60,000 nucleotides of DNA from Cryptomeria japonica (taxonomy: Eukaryota; Streptophyta; Pinopsida; Cupressales; Cupressaceae): NCBI RefSeq assembly GCF_030272615.1, contig NC_081406.1, positions 145,949,091 to 146,009,090 of the forward strand, written 5' to 3'. Of this stretch, positions 22,259 to 34,128 are shown one piece after another. Position numbers and translations under genes: made by a program. The notes under the pieces are model-generated. The model did no database searches. It had not been told where the DNA came from and saw only the letters and a program-made list of their open reading frames with translations. How positions within the stretch are numbered: the first letter of the stretch is position 1; every line of letters starts with the position of its first letter.

Positions 22259-23372
22259 TGATGAATACTAAGAGGGGGGGGGGTGAATTAGTATACCAAA
22301 AATTACTAAACTTAAACTCTTAAACAATTTAGCAGTTAACCAGTATAACATATTTCCTAACAAACTGGTTAAGACAAATGAAAACCAAACAACAAATAAA
22401 TCATTTACGCACAAGAGCACAATCACCATAACACAAGAGGTTTTGACGTGGAAACCCAAATGGGAAAAACCACGATGAGCTAAAACTCACAAGTAACTAT
22501 CTGCAAAATAGTAACCAGACCGATTAAGGTCAGACCGGTTAATGTCATACAATGTTCTTCACCAGAACAAATCCTGTTAGGAATCTAGATCTCTGTTATT
22601 AGATAAGTCCGATTAAAGACTACCTTGTGAGAGGATTTCAGATTCACAGTTGTGAACCACCTTGTTAGAGGATTTACAAAGGCTTTTCTGGGCCTACCTA
22701 GTTAAGGGTTTCAAACTTGTCGAAGATGTGAGTAATCAACAAGTGAGTGATCTAGATACTAGCACAATATGCTTGGTTAGATCCTTGATAGCTCATTGTT
22801 AATGCATTTCAGTATTACTTCAGTCATCAATAACTCCACACTCTATTTCTTTACACAGACCTAATCTTCTCCTATGATCGCACATACAAAAACCTCATCA
22901 AGGAATCTGATTTCATGTCGGTCCAATAGGATTACATTGCAAGTTCCTAGGTTCAGTTCATCTGGACACATATGGTAACACGACACAAAATCAACACCAA
23001 AGTGTCAGTGGATGATAACTCATCATAAAAATACCGGTTGGTAACTCATCATAGAGTAATATCGGTTCATACATTTAACCGATTACCAGTTTGTCAAAAT
23101 GAAGACTGGGAAAAATGATAACAACCGCTTTGTTCCTTTGTACCATTTTGGGATTCTCAAACCGCTTGACATCTTCATACTGCTTTGGGTCTTCATACCA
23201 CTTGGGATTAGTAAACACTTTCTGCAAAACACTGATAGTCTAAAGACTATAATACATAATACCGATTGGAACAATTACCGGTTGAGCATAACTTATACTT
23301 ACAAAAAGTGATCTCAAAGAAAGTGTGTGTCCATCAATGAAAAACACAACATCATCATCAAAAATGCCAACA
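22259..23372 (-). repeat. Central LTR of array A/B (1114 bp)
   Basis: On the plus strand it starts TGATGAATACTAAG and ends GCCAACA. It serves as the 5' LTR of A and the 3' LTR of B. Hairpin 2 is at 22265-22294 (ATACTAA/TTAGTAT around a G tract) and hairpin 1 at 22448-22473. The short ORFs inside it recur in the other LTR and are not genes. Confidence 0.85.
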
Positions 23373-25357
23373 ATCTCCCCTTTTGCTACATCTGGAGTGA
23401 CATCTTCACCATCCAAAGCATCAACGTCAATAGTGTCCATTTGTTCAGTAATCGGTTCTCCTTCACTGCCATACACGTCATCCGGTTTTTTGATTTTCAG
23501 TTCTTGTTCAGTCTTCTTGTTCACTTCAGACACTTGGTGCAACCTCAGAGTGGCTTTGGCATGGGAGTGTGTATCTTTTACCACTTCAAAGACTTTGCCT
23601 TCTAGTAACAAGAGTCTTCTTCTTCTCATGAAGAAGAGGCCTTTGTACTTATCCATGATTTCATAGAGCTCATAATTTGACACACCAGGAAAATATTGTG
23701 CAAAGATTTCCTCTCTTATTTCCTATTCCTTTTTTATGGTAATGCGCCATTGTTATCTAGAGAATTGTATAAAGAATCCGGTGTCAGATCTAATTTTTGA
23801 TGGTGAGCGGTCATTAATACATAGATATTGAATGATTTCCTATTCAACTTCCTCCTTTTCATTATCATTAAAATCATCAAAGTGATCTATTAAATCACTT
23901 AGCACTTTTCTCCTAATATTCTTAATAGTCATTTGAAAATGTGTCAATGGTTTGTAAGAGGAAATGTCTATATTTACCGGTGCTCACGATGCCGGTTCAT
24001 TGCTGGTTGTCTTTGCCTTCTTCCTAGTTTGCCTAGTCTTTTTAGGCTGCACTTCAGGTTCTGTATCCTCAAAATCTGGTGAGTTGTTCTTAGTCTTCCG
24101 CTTTCTTTCAAAAACCTTGGCAGGTGCAACTTCTGGTTTCTTCTTGACAAGTGATCGATTGGTCACTTTAGGACTTGCAGAGGTAACCGGTACCAATACC
24201 AATGGCACTGCCTTTCCCTTCTTTAGTGAAGGTTCTTCAACTGGTTTTATCCTTTCTAAGTAAGTGCCAGTTCTTTTCTTCTTCGAATCAAGAGGCAAGG
24301 AAAGTAGTGTAGAGGCATACCCATCTAGCATGTCATACATCACCTCATATCCCATGGGTTCAACCTTTTCTTTTCTAGGCTCCACCGCCTCCATTATGCA
24401 CTCATCTACTCTGATGGTAAAGAAGATGTCCTCTTCATAATTCTTAACAATGTCGCCAGATATCATCATCTGCTGGCTCATCTTCCGCTTGAATTCATCA
24501 AAGTATTTATTCAAGACTTCAGGATATCCGGTTCCCACCACTTGAAGACTTTCCCTGATTTGTTTGGTAACTGGTTGGTCAACAGACTATTGAATATCAC
24601 CAACTCCTAGAAAATAGCCTTGAAAGTAGAAAAACAGACCTAACAAGAGTTGTCCAAATTTAAATCTAAAGGCATTGTCCTATTTGATAGACTTCAGGTT
24701 TTCTAGAAGTTGCCTCTGCATATAGGTGCATAGATCAAATGAAGCATCTTCCATGATCATTCTGTAGGCAGCATTCACCGCAGCTGTAGAGACAAAGTTT
24801 ATTCTGCTAACATAGAACATCCAGTATCCAATCACCATGAAAGCATACTTGACCAAATCATCCTTGATGGTGTTAACGGTCATTCCTCATTGGTCGCTCA
24901 TAGAACTAGTGAGCTTAGTCATTTCAGTCTTGATGACTTTTCTTAGGCCTAGCACCTCACAAGTGTTGCAAAAACTAGTGACGCCATGAATGGCTTCAAG
25001 CGTAATATCATGTGTCCTCTCGAGATACATCTTGTCGCCATGCACTCTGCTCAGAATGATGTGGATGTGATCTTTCATAAATTCTTCAAGAAAGTACACC
25101 GCATTATGAAGTTTCTTCCTTTCCAAGATGTTGTATTTTGGTTTGATCTTTTTGTCATCCCCGCAGAAAAGACCTAGCTAAGAATGGATCACTAGAGATC
25201 CTAGGTCTTCCAATTTACAATCAATGTACCCTGAAATATCATCTTCCATTATAACTCCAGTGGGTATCTAGGATAGGACATTGTATTTCATCTTCCATTG
25301 GATAAAATCTACTAAATCAACAGGTGCACTAGAACTGGAGTGCGGTGCAGAAGCCAT
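23373..25357 (-). pseudogene. Array copy B, ORF2 (unknown function)
   Basis: The ATG is at 25357 (MASAPHSSSSAPVDLVD). Open parts include 25126-24887, 24883-24680, 24541-23984 and 23683-23380. The protein closely matches copy A ORF2: KKLHNAVYFLEEFMKDH, SFDLCTYMQRQLLENLK, then a basic region (KKTRQTRKKAKTT) and NYELYEIMDKYKGLFFMR near the end. Unlike A, it runs into the PPT just after VDALDGEDVTPDVAKG, so the Glu/Lys-rich tail is deleted or was never there. Stops and frameshifts make it nonfunctional. Confidence 0.6.
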
Positions 25358-25802
25358 GATAAATTGATAAATAAGAATTTCGATAATTACCTTCAGAATT
25401 TCAAAATTTAGGGTTTGCAAATTCAGCTTCGCTAAACACAACTTTGGTTGTTGGATCACCGCTTTGTGTTCTTGACTGATTGATACTATCTCCGGATTCT
25501 ACTTCAAAGTTTTGAAATTTCTCTGAATTGCAAAACGAATTGCCTATAGTCACTCTGCACTTGAAAATTTCTTCGCTCGCAAATTGATAAGTGAAAATGA
25601 CGTTAAGAATCCCTTATAAAAAAAAATTTCACCTACCATAATAAATGCACCACCATTAGGGCATAAACCCTAATTTTGCCTTTTACCATTTCCGGTCTTC
25701 TGCCGATTGATATGTAACACATACCGGTTAAGGTCTTTTACTGATATAAACTGGGGGTTTGAAATATTTCACCGATTCGCTCCCCCTATGCTTTTCTAAA
25801 GC

Positions 25803-27095
25803 TTAATTTTCCGGTTCAGAGATTTCCACACTAGGTGCAGAAACCGGTTCTTCGTGTGACACTTCTTCAGGTTTCTTCTTCCATGTTGTCTTCATATTTG
25901 CTTGAATAGTTTCAACATCAATCTTTCCTTCCAGAGTGACCGGTATATCATCTGATATGTTCTTTCTCATCCTGCAGATTCTAACAGTGTGACCCAGTTT
26001 GTTGTAGTGATAGCGTACCATTCCAGGTGCCCTCCATGGTCCATTATTCACATTTCCATTATTCCTTCTGCATGTCGCAGTAGTGTGACTACTACCATGA
26101 TAGATCATACAGGTTTCTCTCCAACCAGTTGTAGTTTGATAGCCACCACCACCGGACTGATGGTCATAGGCATTATACCGGTTTAGATTCCGGTTCACAG
26201 AGGATTCAGGAAAAACTCCTTGACTCCTTGGAGGATATCTTCCAGTGTTGTGCACAATAGACCTGCATTCAAATGCTCTATGCCCAAACTTGTTTCATGC
26301 ATAACAGTTTCCATTGAATCTACTGGATCTAGGCTTATTGTTTAGAAAATAAGGAAAATTGTTGTAAGCCTTATTTCTACATACATTGGCAGTATGTCCC
26401 TCCTTGAGACAATTAAAGAAAACAAGTTTAAATTTTTGCTTACCTTTATCCTTTGGTGTCGGTTGCTTCTTTGATGCCACATATTTTTCTTTAGAGGATT
26501 CACCTTCCTCATATCCAGAGAAACCAAGGCCATTAGTATTCTTTACCAGTTTAGCTGATTCAAGCTTTTGCTCTAACTTAGCAACACTCTGATTGAATAT
26601 GGCAAGTATCTCCTTTGTTTCAGTTAATTCCTTGGTAATAGAAGCATTGGACTCCTTCAAGGTTGTATTCTCAGAAATAGCCATGTTTAGTTCACCTTGC
26701 ATTTCTTATTTTTCCACTTTACTTTCTTATAGATGAGCGGTAAGTGCACCAATTTCTTGCTTCAGCTTGGAGATCTCATGATCTTTGTCTTTTACCAGAT
26801 CTTTAGCTTTCCTCCAGTTCTCAAGCTCTTAACATATTATGATAGTCAGTCCCTCCAGTTCCCTTCTCAGGTTAGCATTGGATTCATTTAGTTTTTCAAC
26901 TACTTCAACTAGGGCATCCATGTCTGCTTCATTAGAAGAACTATTTTTAGTAAGCTCCATCAGGTTTTCAACATGCTCTCTTCTCTTTGCTAGAGAGGCT
27001 TTATATTTGACTTTAAGTTCATCAAAGGCTTTCTCAGTCTGAGTGAGACGACGAGTAAGATCCCTCATAGTGTATTCCCCCATATCTCCTTCCAA
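25803..27095 (-). pseudogene. Array copy B, ORF1: coiled-coil Gag-like protein with zinc knuckles
   Basis: Starts MEGDMGEYTMRDLTRRL at 27095. The helical heptad region (27095-26829 and 26702-26560) is followed by a knuckle region: FFNCLKEGHTANVC (first Cys lost), a degraded NKFGHRAFEC, CMIYHGSSHTTATC and YHYNKLGHTVRIC. The open segment 26255-25803 ends with a Glu/Pro-rich tail. Four knuckle positions are recognisable, as in elements I and J. The spacer to ORF2 is about 450 bp without coding. Confidence 0.65.
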
Positions 27096-27118
27096 GTGGT
27101 TAAACTTATAGAAAGGCT

Positions 27119-27132
27119 GGATTTGATACCAA
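27119..27132 (-). other. Primer binding site, copy B
   Basis: The minus-strand reading ATTGGTATCAAATCC is a decayed Copia PBS adjoining the LTR. Confidence 0.7.
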
Positions 27133-28281
27133 TTGATGAATACTAAGAGGGGGGGTGAATTAGTATACCAAAAATTACTGAACTTAAACTCTTAAACATT
27201 TTAGCAGTTAACCGGTATAACAGATTTCCTAACAAACCGGTTAAGACAAATGCAAACCAAACAAAAAATAAAGCATTTACCCACAAGAGCACAATCACCA
27301 TAACACAAGAGGTTTTGACGTGGAAACCCAAATGGGAAAAACCACGGTGAGCTGAAACTCACAAGTAACTATCTGCAGAATAGTAACCAGACCGGTTAAG
27401 GTCATACAATGTTCTTCACCAGAACAGATCTTGTTAGGAATCTAGATCTCTATTAGGAGATAAGTTCGATTAAAGACTACCTTGTGAGAGGATTTCAGAT
27501 TCATAGTTGTGAACTACCTTGTTAGAGGATTTACAAAGGCTTTTCTGGGCCTACCTGATTAAGGGTTTCAGACTTGTCGAAGATGTGAGTAATCAACAAG
27601 TGAGTGATCTAGATACTAGCACAATATATTTGGTTAGATCCTTGATAGCTCATTGTTAATGCATTTCAGCATTACTTCAGTCTTCAATATCTCAACACTC
27701 TATTTATTCACACAGACGTAATCTTCTCCTATGATCACACATACAAAAACCTCATCAGCCACCTAAAACCTTAACATCTACTAAAACCCTAGACATGATG
27801 TCCTTATAAAGGAATCTGATTTCATGTCGGTCCAATAGGATTACATTGCAAGTTCCTAGGTTCAGTACATCTGGACACATTTGGTAACATGACACAAAAT
27901 CACCGCCAAATTGTTGGTGGATGATAACTCATCACAAAAATACCAGTTGGTAACTTATCACAGAGTAATACCAGTTCATACATTTAACCTATTACTAATT
28001 TGTCAAAATGAAGACTGAGAAAAATGATAACAACTGCTTTGTTCCTTCATACCGCTTTGGGATCCTTGAACCGCTTGAGATCTTCATACCGCTTTGGGTC
28101 TTCATACCGCTTGGGATCGGTAAACACTTTTTGCAAAACACCGATAGTCTAAAGACTAAAATACATAATACCGATTGGAACAATTACCGGTTGAGCATAA
28201 CTTATACATACAAAAAGTGATCTCAAAGCAAATGTGTGTCCATCAATGACAAACACAACATCATCATAAAAAATGCCAATA
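27133..28281 (-). repeat. 5' LTR of array copy B (1149 bp)
   Basis: Matches the central LTR. Its plus-strand 3' end reads GCCAATA instead of GCCAACA. Hairpin 2 is at 27140-27166 and hairpin 1 at 27320-27345. Confidence 0.85.
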
Positions 28282-28488
28282 GAATGATATTTAAAGTATT
28301 CAGTTTTACTGGTCTAGATGTCTGAAGTCTTATTGCTCTTAACCAGTATTGCCCTAGTTAAGTTCAATGATGAAGACAACCAATTAGAATTGTTTTAATT
28401 TGATAAGTTGTTGAGAAGTTTTTGTCTGTACTAATTCACCCCCCTCTCAGTACCAGTTAGGGTATTTATTGTTCATCATTATTCATCA
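28282..28488 (+). repeat. Truncated C1-family LTR fragment
   Basis: This matches the last 205 bp of the C1 LTRs (compare 17905-18105), ending TCATCA. Hairpin 2 is at 28428-28453. Array A/B inserted into it at GAATG. The left part of this LTR is gone, consistent with a deletion that also removed the end of copy A. Confidence 0.8.
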
Positions 28489-28615
28489 GTTGCCAGTTCA
28501 GATACAATCATTTTCACTACCACTTCCTTCTCATAAACTCTGATTTGACTTTTGTTCAGCTCATCTACTTTGACATTAGCACCATCCAAAATTCTTTGCA
28601 ATCTCTTGTTATAAC
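28489..28615 (-). pseudogene. Element F, integrase C-terminal fragment left of E
   Basis: The minus strand reads KRLQRILDGANVKVDE, the conserved Copia segment between integrase and reverse transcriptase. It continues the frame that stops at 35185 on the other side of element E. ATAAC at 28611-28615 is the E target duplication. The remaining RT, RNase H and 3' LTR of F are not in the window. Confidence 0.8.
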
Positions 28616-29676
28616 TTTTAGGTCCCAGAGACAACTGAGAGGGGGGGGTCAATCAGTTGTCCAATAAATTCAACAAAAATTAACTTAACCAAAACTTAGT
28701 GCTTAATACCGGTAAACCAAACTTTATGCCAATAGACAGTCTTAATAGTTAATTGTAGTACCGATAAAGATTAATGCATGAAACAGAAAGGCAATAACAT
28801 CCACAACACATAACACAAATGTTTGTATGTGGAAACCCTGTAAGGGGAAAAACCATGGTGGGAAGCCTTACCCACAATCAAATGATACTACTGCAGATAG
28901 TATGTGTGTACAATATGGATTCTGCACATGTAGAAAGGCCATCTGCCTAGAGCTCACTGCTCAATCACAAAATGAGAGTCACACTGACTACAATTGGATG
29001 GTTAATTCGAATGATAATGTATTGCATAAAATAGCATCTTCATATGCTGGATTCAATACCAATTTAGTTCTGATTGTCTTCACAAAATCCTTCCTTCAAC
29101 CTTCAAATGATGTCTATGTGTATAGCTCTGCTTATTTTTGCATATACCTTATTGCAATCCTTTTTGCATTCACACTTCAATCTCATAAATGAGATCTTAC
29201 ATTTATACCATAACCTAAGACCAATTTGAATAGGTCGGCTCACTAAAAGATATTACAATAAAATCAATTACAAGTAAATCAATATACGATACATGATGTT
29301 GGCTCAATGCATTTACAATAATAATAAATCATCTCCATAATGTGCCATGCTGATCTGGAATAGATATGCTTGTCGGTGCTTATCCTGGATCTATTTGCCG
29401 GTAACAACAAATATGCAAACTCGAATAAAAAATTAACCAAATCACCAAAACCAAGTGATTGAATAATGTCTTCAATATAACCAAGTAGTTTCCAAGTCAT
29501 TCCAAGTGTCGGTGAATAATATAATCTGTCGGCGAATCAAATACTAGTGACTGTGCATAAGTCTTTGACTTGCCGGTGAACATAACCAAAATCTCCAAGT
29601 GCTGATAAGTGTTGACAAGCGATGAAAAGTGTTGACATCAATGACAAAACCATATCAACATATCAAAATTCCAACA
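28616..29676 (-). repeat. Element E 3' LTR
   Basis: Its plus-strand start is TTTTAGG where the other copy has TGTTAGG. Hairpin 2 is at 28630-28661 (GACAACTGA/TCAGTTGTC around a G tract) and hairpin 1 at 28830-28855. Confidence 0.88.
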
Positions 29677-30028
29677 ATCTCCCCCTTTGGCATTGATGGC
29701 AACACAAGATGGAAAAACCATCAAAGTTCCAAAATAGAAATGCCAAAAACGAAAAACCAACAATCTCCCAAAGAGATCATTAACCAGAAATAAAAAATAC
29801 ATAATATCTCTCCCCCTAGGAATAATCTCTCCCAAAAGAAAAAAGATAATGTGTTTTCCATATCAATCTCTCCCCCTTTGACATCAAATGCCAAAGCAAT
29901 ACAAAACCAAATACAAAATACCAACTTATTATGCCAACTACTCCCCCTTAGAAGTAGCTCTCCTCATCAAAGTTGAAATAAAAGGTTTTATCTGTTAATT
30001 CTACCGGTTGATGACAAACATCAACTCT
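29677..30028 (-). other. Element E 3' untranslated region with PPT
   Basis: The PPT (minus strand CCAAAGGGGGAGAT) adjoins the LTR. Further purine-rich tracts of the type AAAGGGGGAGA lie near 29820, 29880 and 29950. Such multiplied PPT-like runs are known from Copia elements of the Sirevirus group. No coding seen. Confidence 0.6.
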
Positions 30029-30817
30029 CTAAGTCTCTACTAGTGGGGGTAAGACTCCAAGTTGCTCTATGAGATACTCAAATGTTTCCTTAGGCAAAGG
30101 CTTTGTAAAAATATCTGCAATCTTCTCTTTAGTATTTACATAAACCAATTTCACTTCTTTTGCTTCAACATTCTCCTTCAGAAAATTCAATTTGATAGAA
30201 ACATATTTAGTCTTAGAGTGAAATACCAGGTTCTTTGATATATCAATTGCTGCCATATTATCATAGTAGATAGTTATAGGTTCCTTGCATTTTACCTTTA
30301 TGTCCTTCAACATTTGCTTGATCCATAATACCTGTGTACAATTAGTTGCTACTGCAACATATTCTGATTTTGCTATTGATAGACTTGTACAACTCTGTTT
30401 CTTGCTCAACCATGAAATTAGTTTGCTGCCAAGAAAAAATGCTTCGCTAGTGGTTCTTTTTCTGTCATCCACATCTCCTACCCAATTAGCATCTGTGTAT
30501 GCACATAAGTCAAAATTTTCATCTCTGGGATACCATAAACCAAGATTTGTAGTGCCTTGTAGGTACTGAAAAATCCTTTTCACTGCTGATTCATGGTTTT
30601 CTTTAGGATTACTCTAAAATCTTGAAACAATAAACACTGAATTCATAATATCAGGTCTTGTTTGTGTCAAATATAGTAAACCTCCTATCATAGATTTGTA
30701 TCTAGTCTGATTAACAGGTGTAGATTCATCCTTCAAAGATAATTTATCAGTTGTAGTCGTAGGCGTGCTTACCGGTTTACAATTTTCCATGCCAAATTTC
30801 TTTAGTAATTCCTTCAA
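30029..30817 (-). pseudogene. Element E RNase H and C-terminus
   Basis: Open parts are 30817-30614 and 30583-30029. They contain YKSMIGGLLYLTQTRPD, then the RNase H core with YTDANWVGD (catalytic Asp), KSEYVA and YYDNMAAI. The C-terminal IADIFTKPLPKETFEYL is near the end of the polyprotein. A stop near 30600 interrupts the frame. RNase H would degrade the RNA strand during reverse transcription. Confidence 0.85.
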
Positions 30818-30848
30818 GTACTTAGATTAACATAGGAATATACTTTTA

Positions 30849-31743
30849 TCAGTCTGCGAAATCTACAATCCTAAAAATAATTTTCTCTCCAATCATAGAC
30901 ATTTCAAATTCTTGCTGCATTTTGTTAGAAAAGTCTTTAGACAAACCATCTTCTCCTCCAAAGATTATATCATCAACAAAAACTTCAATAACCAAGATGT
31001 CATCATTAGTCACTTTGTAGTATAGATTGTTGTCAGCATTACCTTTAGTGTAACCAAGCTTCAAAAGACATTTGTCCAATCTGGCATACCAAGCTCTAGG
31101 AGCTTGTTTCAATCCATATAAAGTTTTCCTTAACCTGCAAAACCATGTCTTTGTTATCTGTCAAAGAAAATCCATCAGGTTTTTCAATATAAATTTCTTC
31201 TTCAAGATCTCCATTTAGAAATGCACATTTAACATCCATTTGATATACTTTATAGTTTTTGTGTGCTGCAAATGCCAATAAAAGTCTGACTGCCTCAATT
31301 CTAGATACCGGTGCAAAGGTTTCATTGTAATCAATTCCTTCTTCAGGCCGGGGAACTAATGACCAAGTGTTATTCCTTTGAATTTGTCCCAATTCATCTT
31401 CCATAGCTCTAATCCAATATTTATCTTCACATGCCTCATTCATTGATGTAGGTTCAATTTGAGAAATAAGACATACCTCCTCATTTGCCAATCTTCCTCT
31501 AGTCATAACTCCTTGAAATTTGTTTCCAATTATCTGATCTTCAGAATGATTCAATCTTACATACCGGGGTGTTTTTACTTGTTGTTCTTCTTCACTGACT
31601 ATTGAATCTCCAGATGATGCTTGTGTAACTGGATCACCATTTTGTATCGGTGTATTCATAGTAGGTTCATTTGTGATTATCTCTATTGCTGTTTCAGAGT
31701 CTGTGTACCCTAAATTTCCTCTAAACTGTTCATCAATCTTCAC
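30849..31743 (-). pseudogene. Element E reverse transcriptase with internal deletion
   Basis: Open parts are 31743-31096 and 31112-30849. The RT starts WIRAMEDELGQIQRN and runs to SLVPRPEEGIDYNETFAPV. Related elements here have about 40 residues between these blocks, including IGTKWVFRN and KARLVCKGY, so the fingers domain is missing. The first catalytic Asp (YQMDVKCAFLNG) and the second motif (VFVDDIIFGG) remain. A frameshift near 31100 separates LQVKEN from KQAPRAWYARL. Without the fingers this polymerase should be inactive. Confidence 0.85.
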
Positions 31744-32679
31744 ATTTGCACTCTCAACAATTTTCTACAATCTCTTGTTAAAACATCTATATGCCTTGCT
31801 CTTAGATGAATAACCAAGAAATATTCCTTCATCACTTCTAGGATCAAATTTGCCAATATACTCATCTCTTCTAATATAGCATTTACTTCCAAATATTTTG
31901 AAATATTTAAGAGTAGGAGTAATACCAAACCATAGTTCATGTGGGGTCTTACCAGTTTCACCTTTGATGTGAACTCTATTGAATGTATAAATAGCTGTAT
32001 TGACCACTTCTCTCTAGTATATATGAGGTAGATTTGCTTCAGATATCATACTTTTGGCTACATCCAAGATAGTTATGTTTTTCCTTTCCACAACTCCATT
32101 TTGCTAGGGTGTCCGGGGTGCTAATAACTGTCTTCTGATCCCATTCACTTCACAGAATGTATTAAATTCCTTAGGTGTGAATTCACCTCCTTGATCTGAT
32201 CTCAAACATTTGATTTTCTTGCTGGTTTCATTTTCTACCATCACCTTGAATAGTTTGAATTTCCTAAATGCTTTAGATTTTTCTCTGAGAAAAGTAACCC
32301 AACACATTCTAGAATAGTCATCAATGATTAGCATAAAATACCTATCTCCTTGTATACTTCTAGTTCTTGTTGGACCACATAAATCAGTATGAATTAAATC
32401 AAGAACATTTATAGACTTCTCCGGAATACTCTTGAAAGTAGCTCTGACTTTCTTTCCAAATTGACATTCCTTACATACTAGATTGTGAGGTTTAACAATA
32501 TTAGGTAAATCTCTTACCGCCTTAGTAGTACTGATTTTCACAATGCAATCAAAATTTACATGATAAAGTCTCTTATTCCATAACCAACTTTCATCAATAT
32601 GTGCAATCAAACATGCTTTCTCATTGTTGTTCAAATGAAAGATATTACCTCTTGTTTGATTATTGGTTGCAATTTCCAA
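31744..32679 (-). pseudogene. Element E GAG-pre-integrase and integrase
   Basis: The 32679-32104 segment holds the HHCC zinc domain (WNKRLYHVNFDC; CKECQFG), the first catalytic Asp in LIIDDYSRM and the second in LRSDQGGEF. Stops at about 32101 and 32080 interrupt PRTP-QNG; the Glu region reads NGVVERKN. The C-terminal part (32007-31765) includes KTPHELWFGITP and the GKFDPRSDEGIFLGYS motif. Nonfunctional because of the stops. Confidence 0.85.
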
Positions 32680-32700
32680 GCCAGTTCTATTTAAGATTTT

Positions 32701-32988
32701 TCATTTACCATTCTTGAATTGTAACTGAAATCCTTTCTCAAATAATTGACCAACACTCAAAAGATTATTCTTAAAACCTTCAACATAGTAAACATTATGA
32801 GTATTGTGCTTACCATCAAAAGATATAGTTCCTTTTCCTTTGATCAAACAAGCTTTATCATCTCCAAATCTTACTAGACCTCCATTGTAATCCTGAAAGG
32901 TTAAGAATTTACTCTTATCACCAGTCATATGGTGTGAACATCCTGAATTAATAATCCACTCATCCTTATCTTCAACTTTAGCTGCCAA
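32701..32988 (-). pseudogene. Element E aspartic protease with Asp-to-Asn change
   Basis: The segment reads EWIINSGCSHHMTGD where the Copia active site is IDSGCSHHM. The catalytic Asp codon GAT has become AAT. The flanking family features (FGDDKACLIKGKG, YYVEGFKNNLLSVG) are intact. A TAG at 32989-32991 separates it from gag. Confidence 0.85.
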
Positions 32989-32991
32989 GGT

Positions 32992-34072
32992 CTACTCTAC
33001 CGGTTGAACAATAGGTGCCGGTTGATCTTTTGTTATAGCAACAAAATCCCATCCATTGTCCGTTGGATCCTCATCAAAATCATCAATAACTCCTTCATCA
33101 ACATAATAACAAGATTTGTCTCTATTCTTCTTAAACTTGTATTTCTGATAGTCAAAGTTAGGCTTATATATTCTTTTAGCTTCTTCTCTGAATCTTGCAT
33201 GTCTGTCAGGGCATCTAGAAGCCATATGACCAATCTTATTATAGTTAAAACATTTAAAGGGTGCTTTACCTTCATACTTACTTCCAATTGGACCTTTAGG
33301 CATTTTCCTTGCAAATAGTGCTTCAAGTTCTTCATTTTCTCTCCTGCTTTCTTCAAGTTCTCTAGCATAGAAGACTTTCCAATTAGATTTATCAGATGAT
33401 GATGATGATGCAGTTGATGATGATGCCTTGAAAGCTAGATCTGTCTTGATAGTAGTAACAGGACCAAATTCCTCAAGCTCAAAAGCTGAAAGTTTTCCAA
33501 CCAAGGTGTCTCTAGATATTGATGCATTAGTCATTGTTCTCAATTCATTTATAGCAGTAACTTTCATTTTATATACCGGTGACAAAGTTCTTAAAACTTT
33601 AGAAACAATCTCATCTTCACTTAAGGTTCCTCCACAACATTGTATACCCAAAACAATTTCATTTACTCTTTCCATAAAAGAAATAAATCTTTCTTCTTCT
33701 TCCATTTTCAGATTTTCATACCTGACCTAGAAGCATTCAAGTTTTTTAATTTTGACTATGGAATCTCCTTCATTCAATGTTTCTAGTTTGTTCCAAATAG
33801 ATTTAGCAGTAGATCTATCTGAAAAATCCCATGACTTGCTAATTTGACAATGTGCTCAAAAGTGCTTCTCTTGCTTTGCAATCATTTTCCTCATCTTTAG
33901 CCAAGTTAGGTGGAATAGGTTGACCTTGAGTAGGAGCAATATAGCCATTCTTTGTAACATCCCATATGTCCTTTCCAATGCAATTCAAATCTATCTCCAT
34001 CCTGATCTTCCATATGCCATAGTTAGTTCCTTCAAGTTTCCGACTGTCCTTCTTGAAATAGTTAGAAGACAT
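32992..34072 (-). pseudogene. Element E gag
   Basis: 34072-33839 encodes the N-terminus (LEGTNYGIWKIRME, characteristic of Copia Gag). A break at about 33835-33706 precedes the continuation 33705-32992. There, ISFMERVNEIVLGIQCCGG and LSPVYKMKVTAIN are typical. The zinc knuckle CFNYNKIGHMASRCP has Tyr in place of the second Cys, the same substitution as in C1. Confidence 0.85.
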
Positions 34073-34128
34073 TGGATCTCCTCAAGCTGTTAAACTTCTG
34101 CAAAAGAGGACTAGGCTCTAATGCCAAT

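Larger units (their letters stand above)
18190..28281 (-). mobile_element. Tandem array A/B of an RT-less two-cistron LTR element
   Basis: Read on the minus strand, the order is LTR (27133-28281), internal B (23373-27132), LTR (22259-23372), internal A (about 18190-22258). The 3' LTR of A is missing. The two internal regions are close copies sharing the central LTR, the usual product of unequal recombination between elements. Each carries a Gag-like ORF1 with knuckles and an ORF2 of unknown function, and no protease, integrase or polymerase. The PBS is of Copia type. The right flank starts GAATG; the matching left TSD is not present because the A end is truncated next to the RPA1 remnant. Confidence 0.8.

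Noticed and set aside
28827-29192. 121-codon ORF (also 34421-34711) in the E LTRs
   Set aside because: It falls inside the LTR and its ends vary between the two copies; no protein family recognised.
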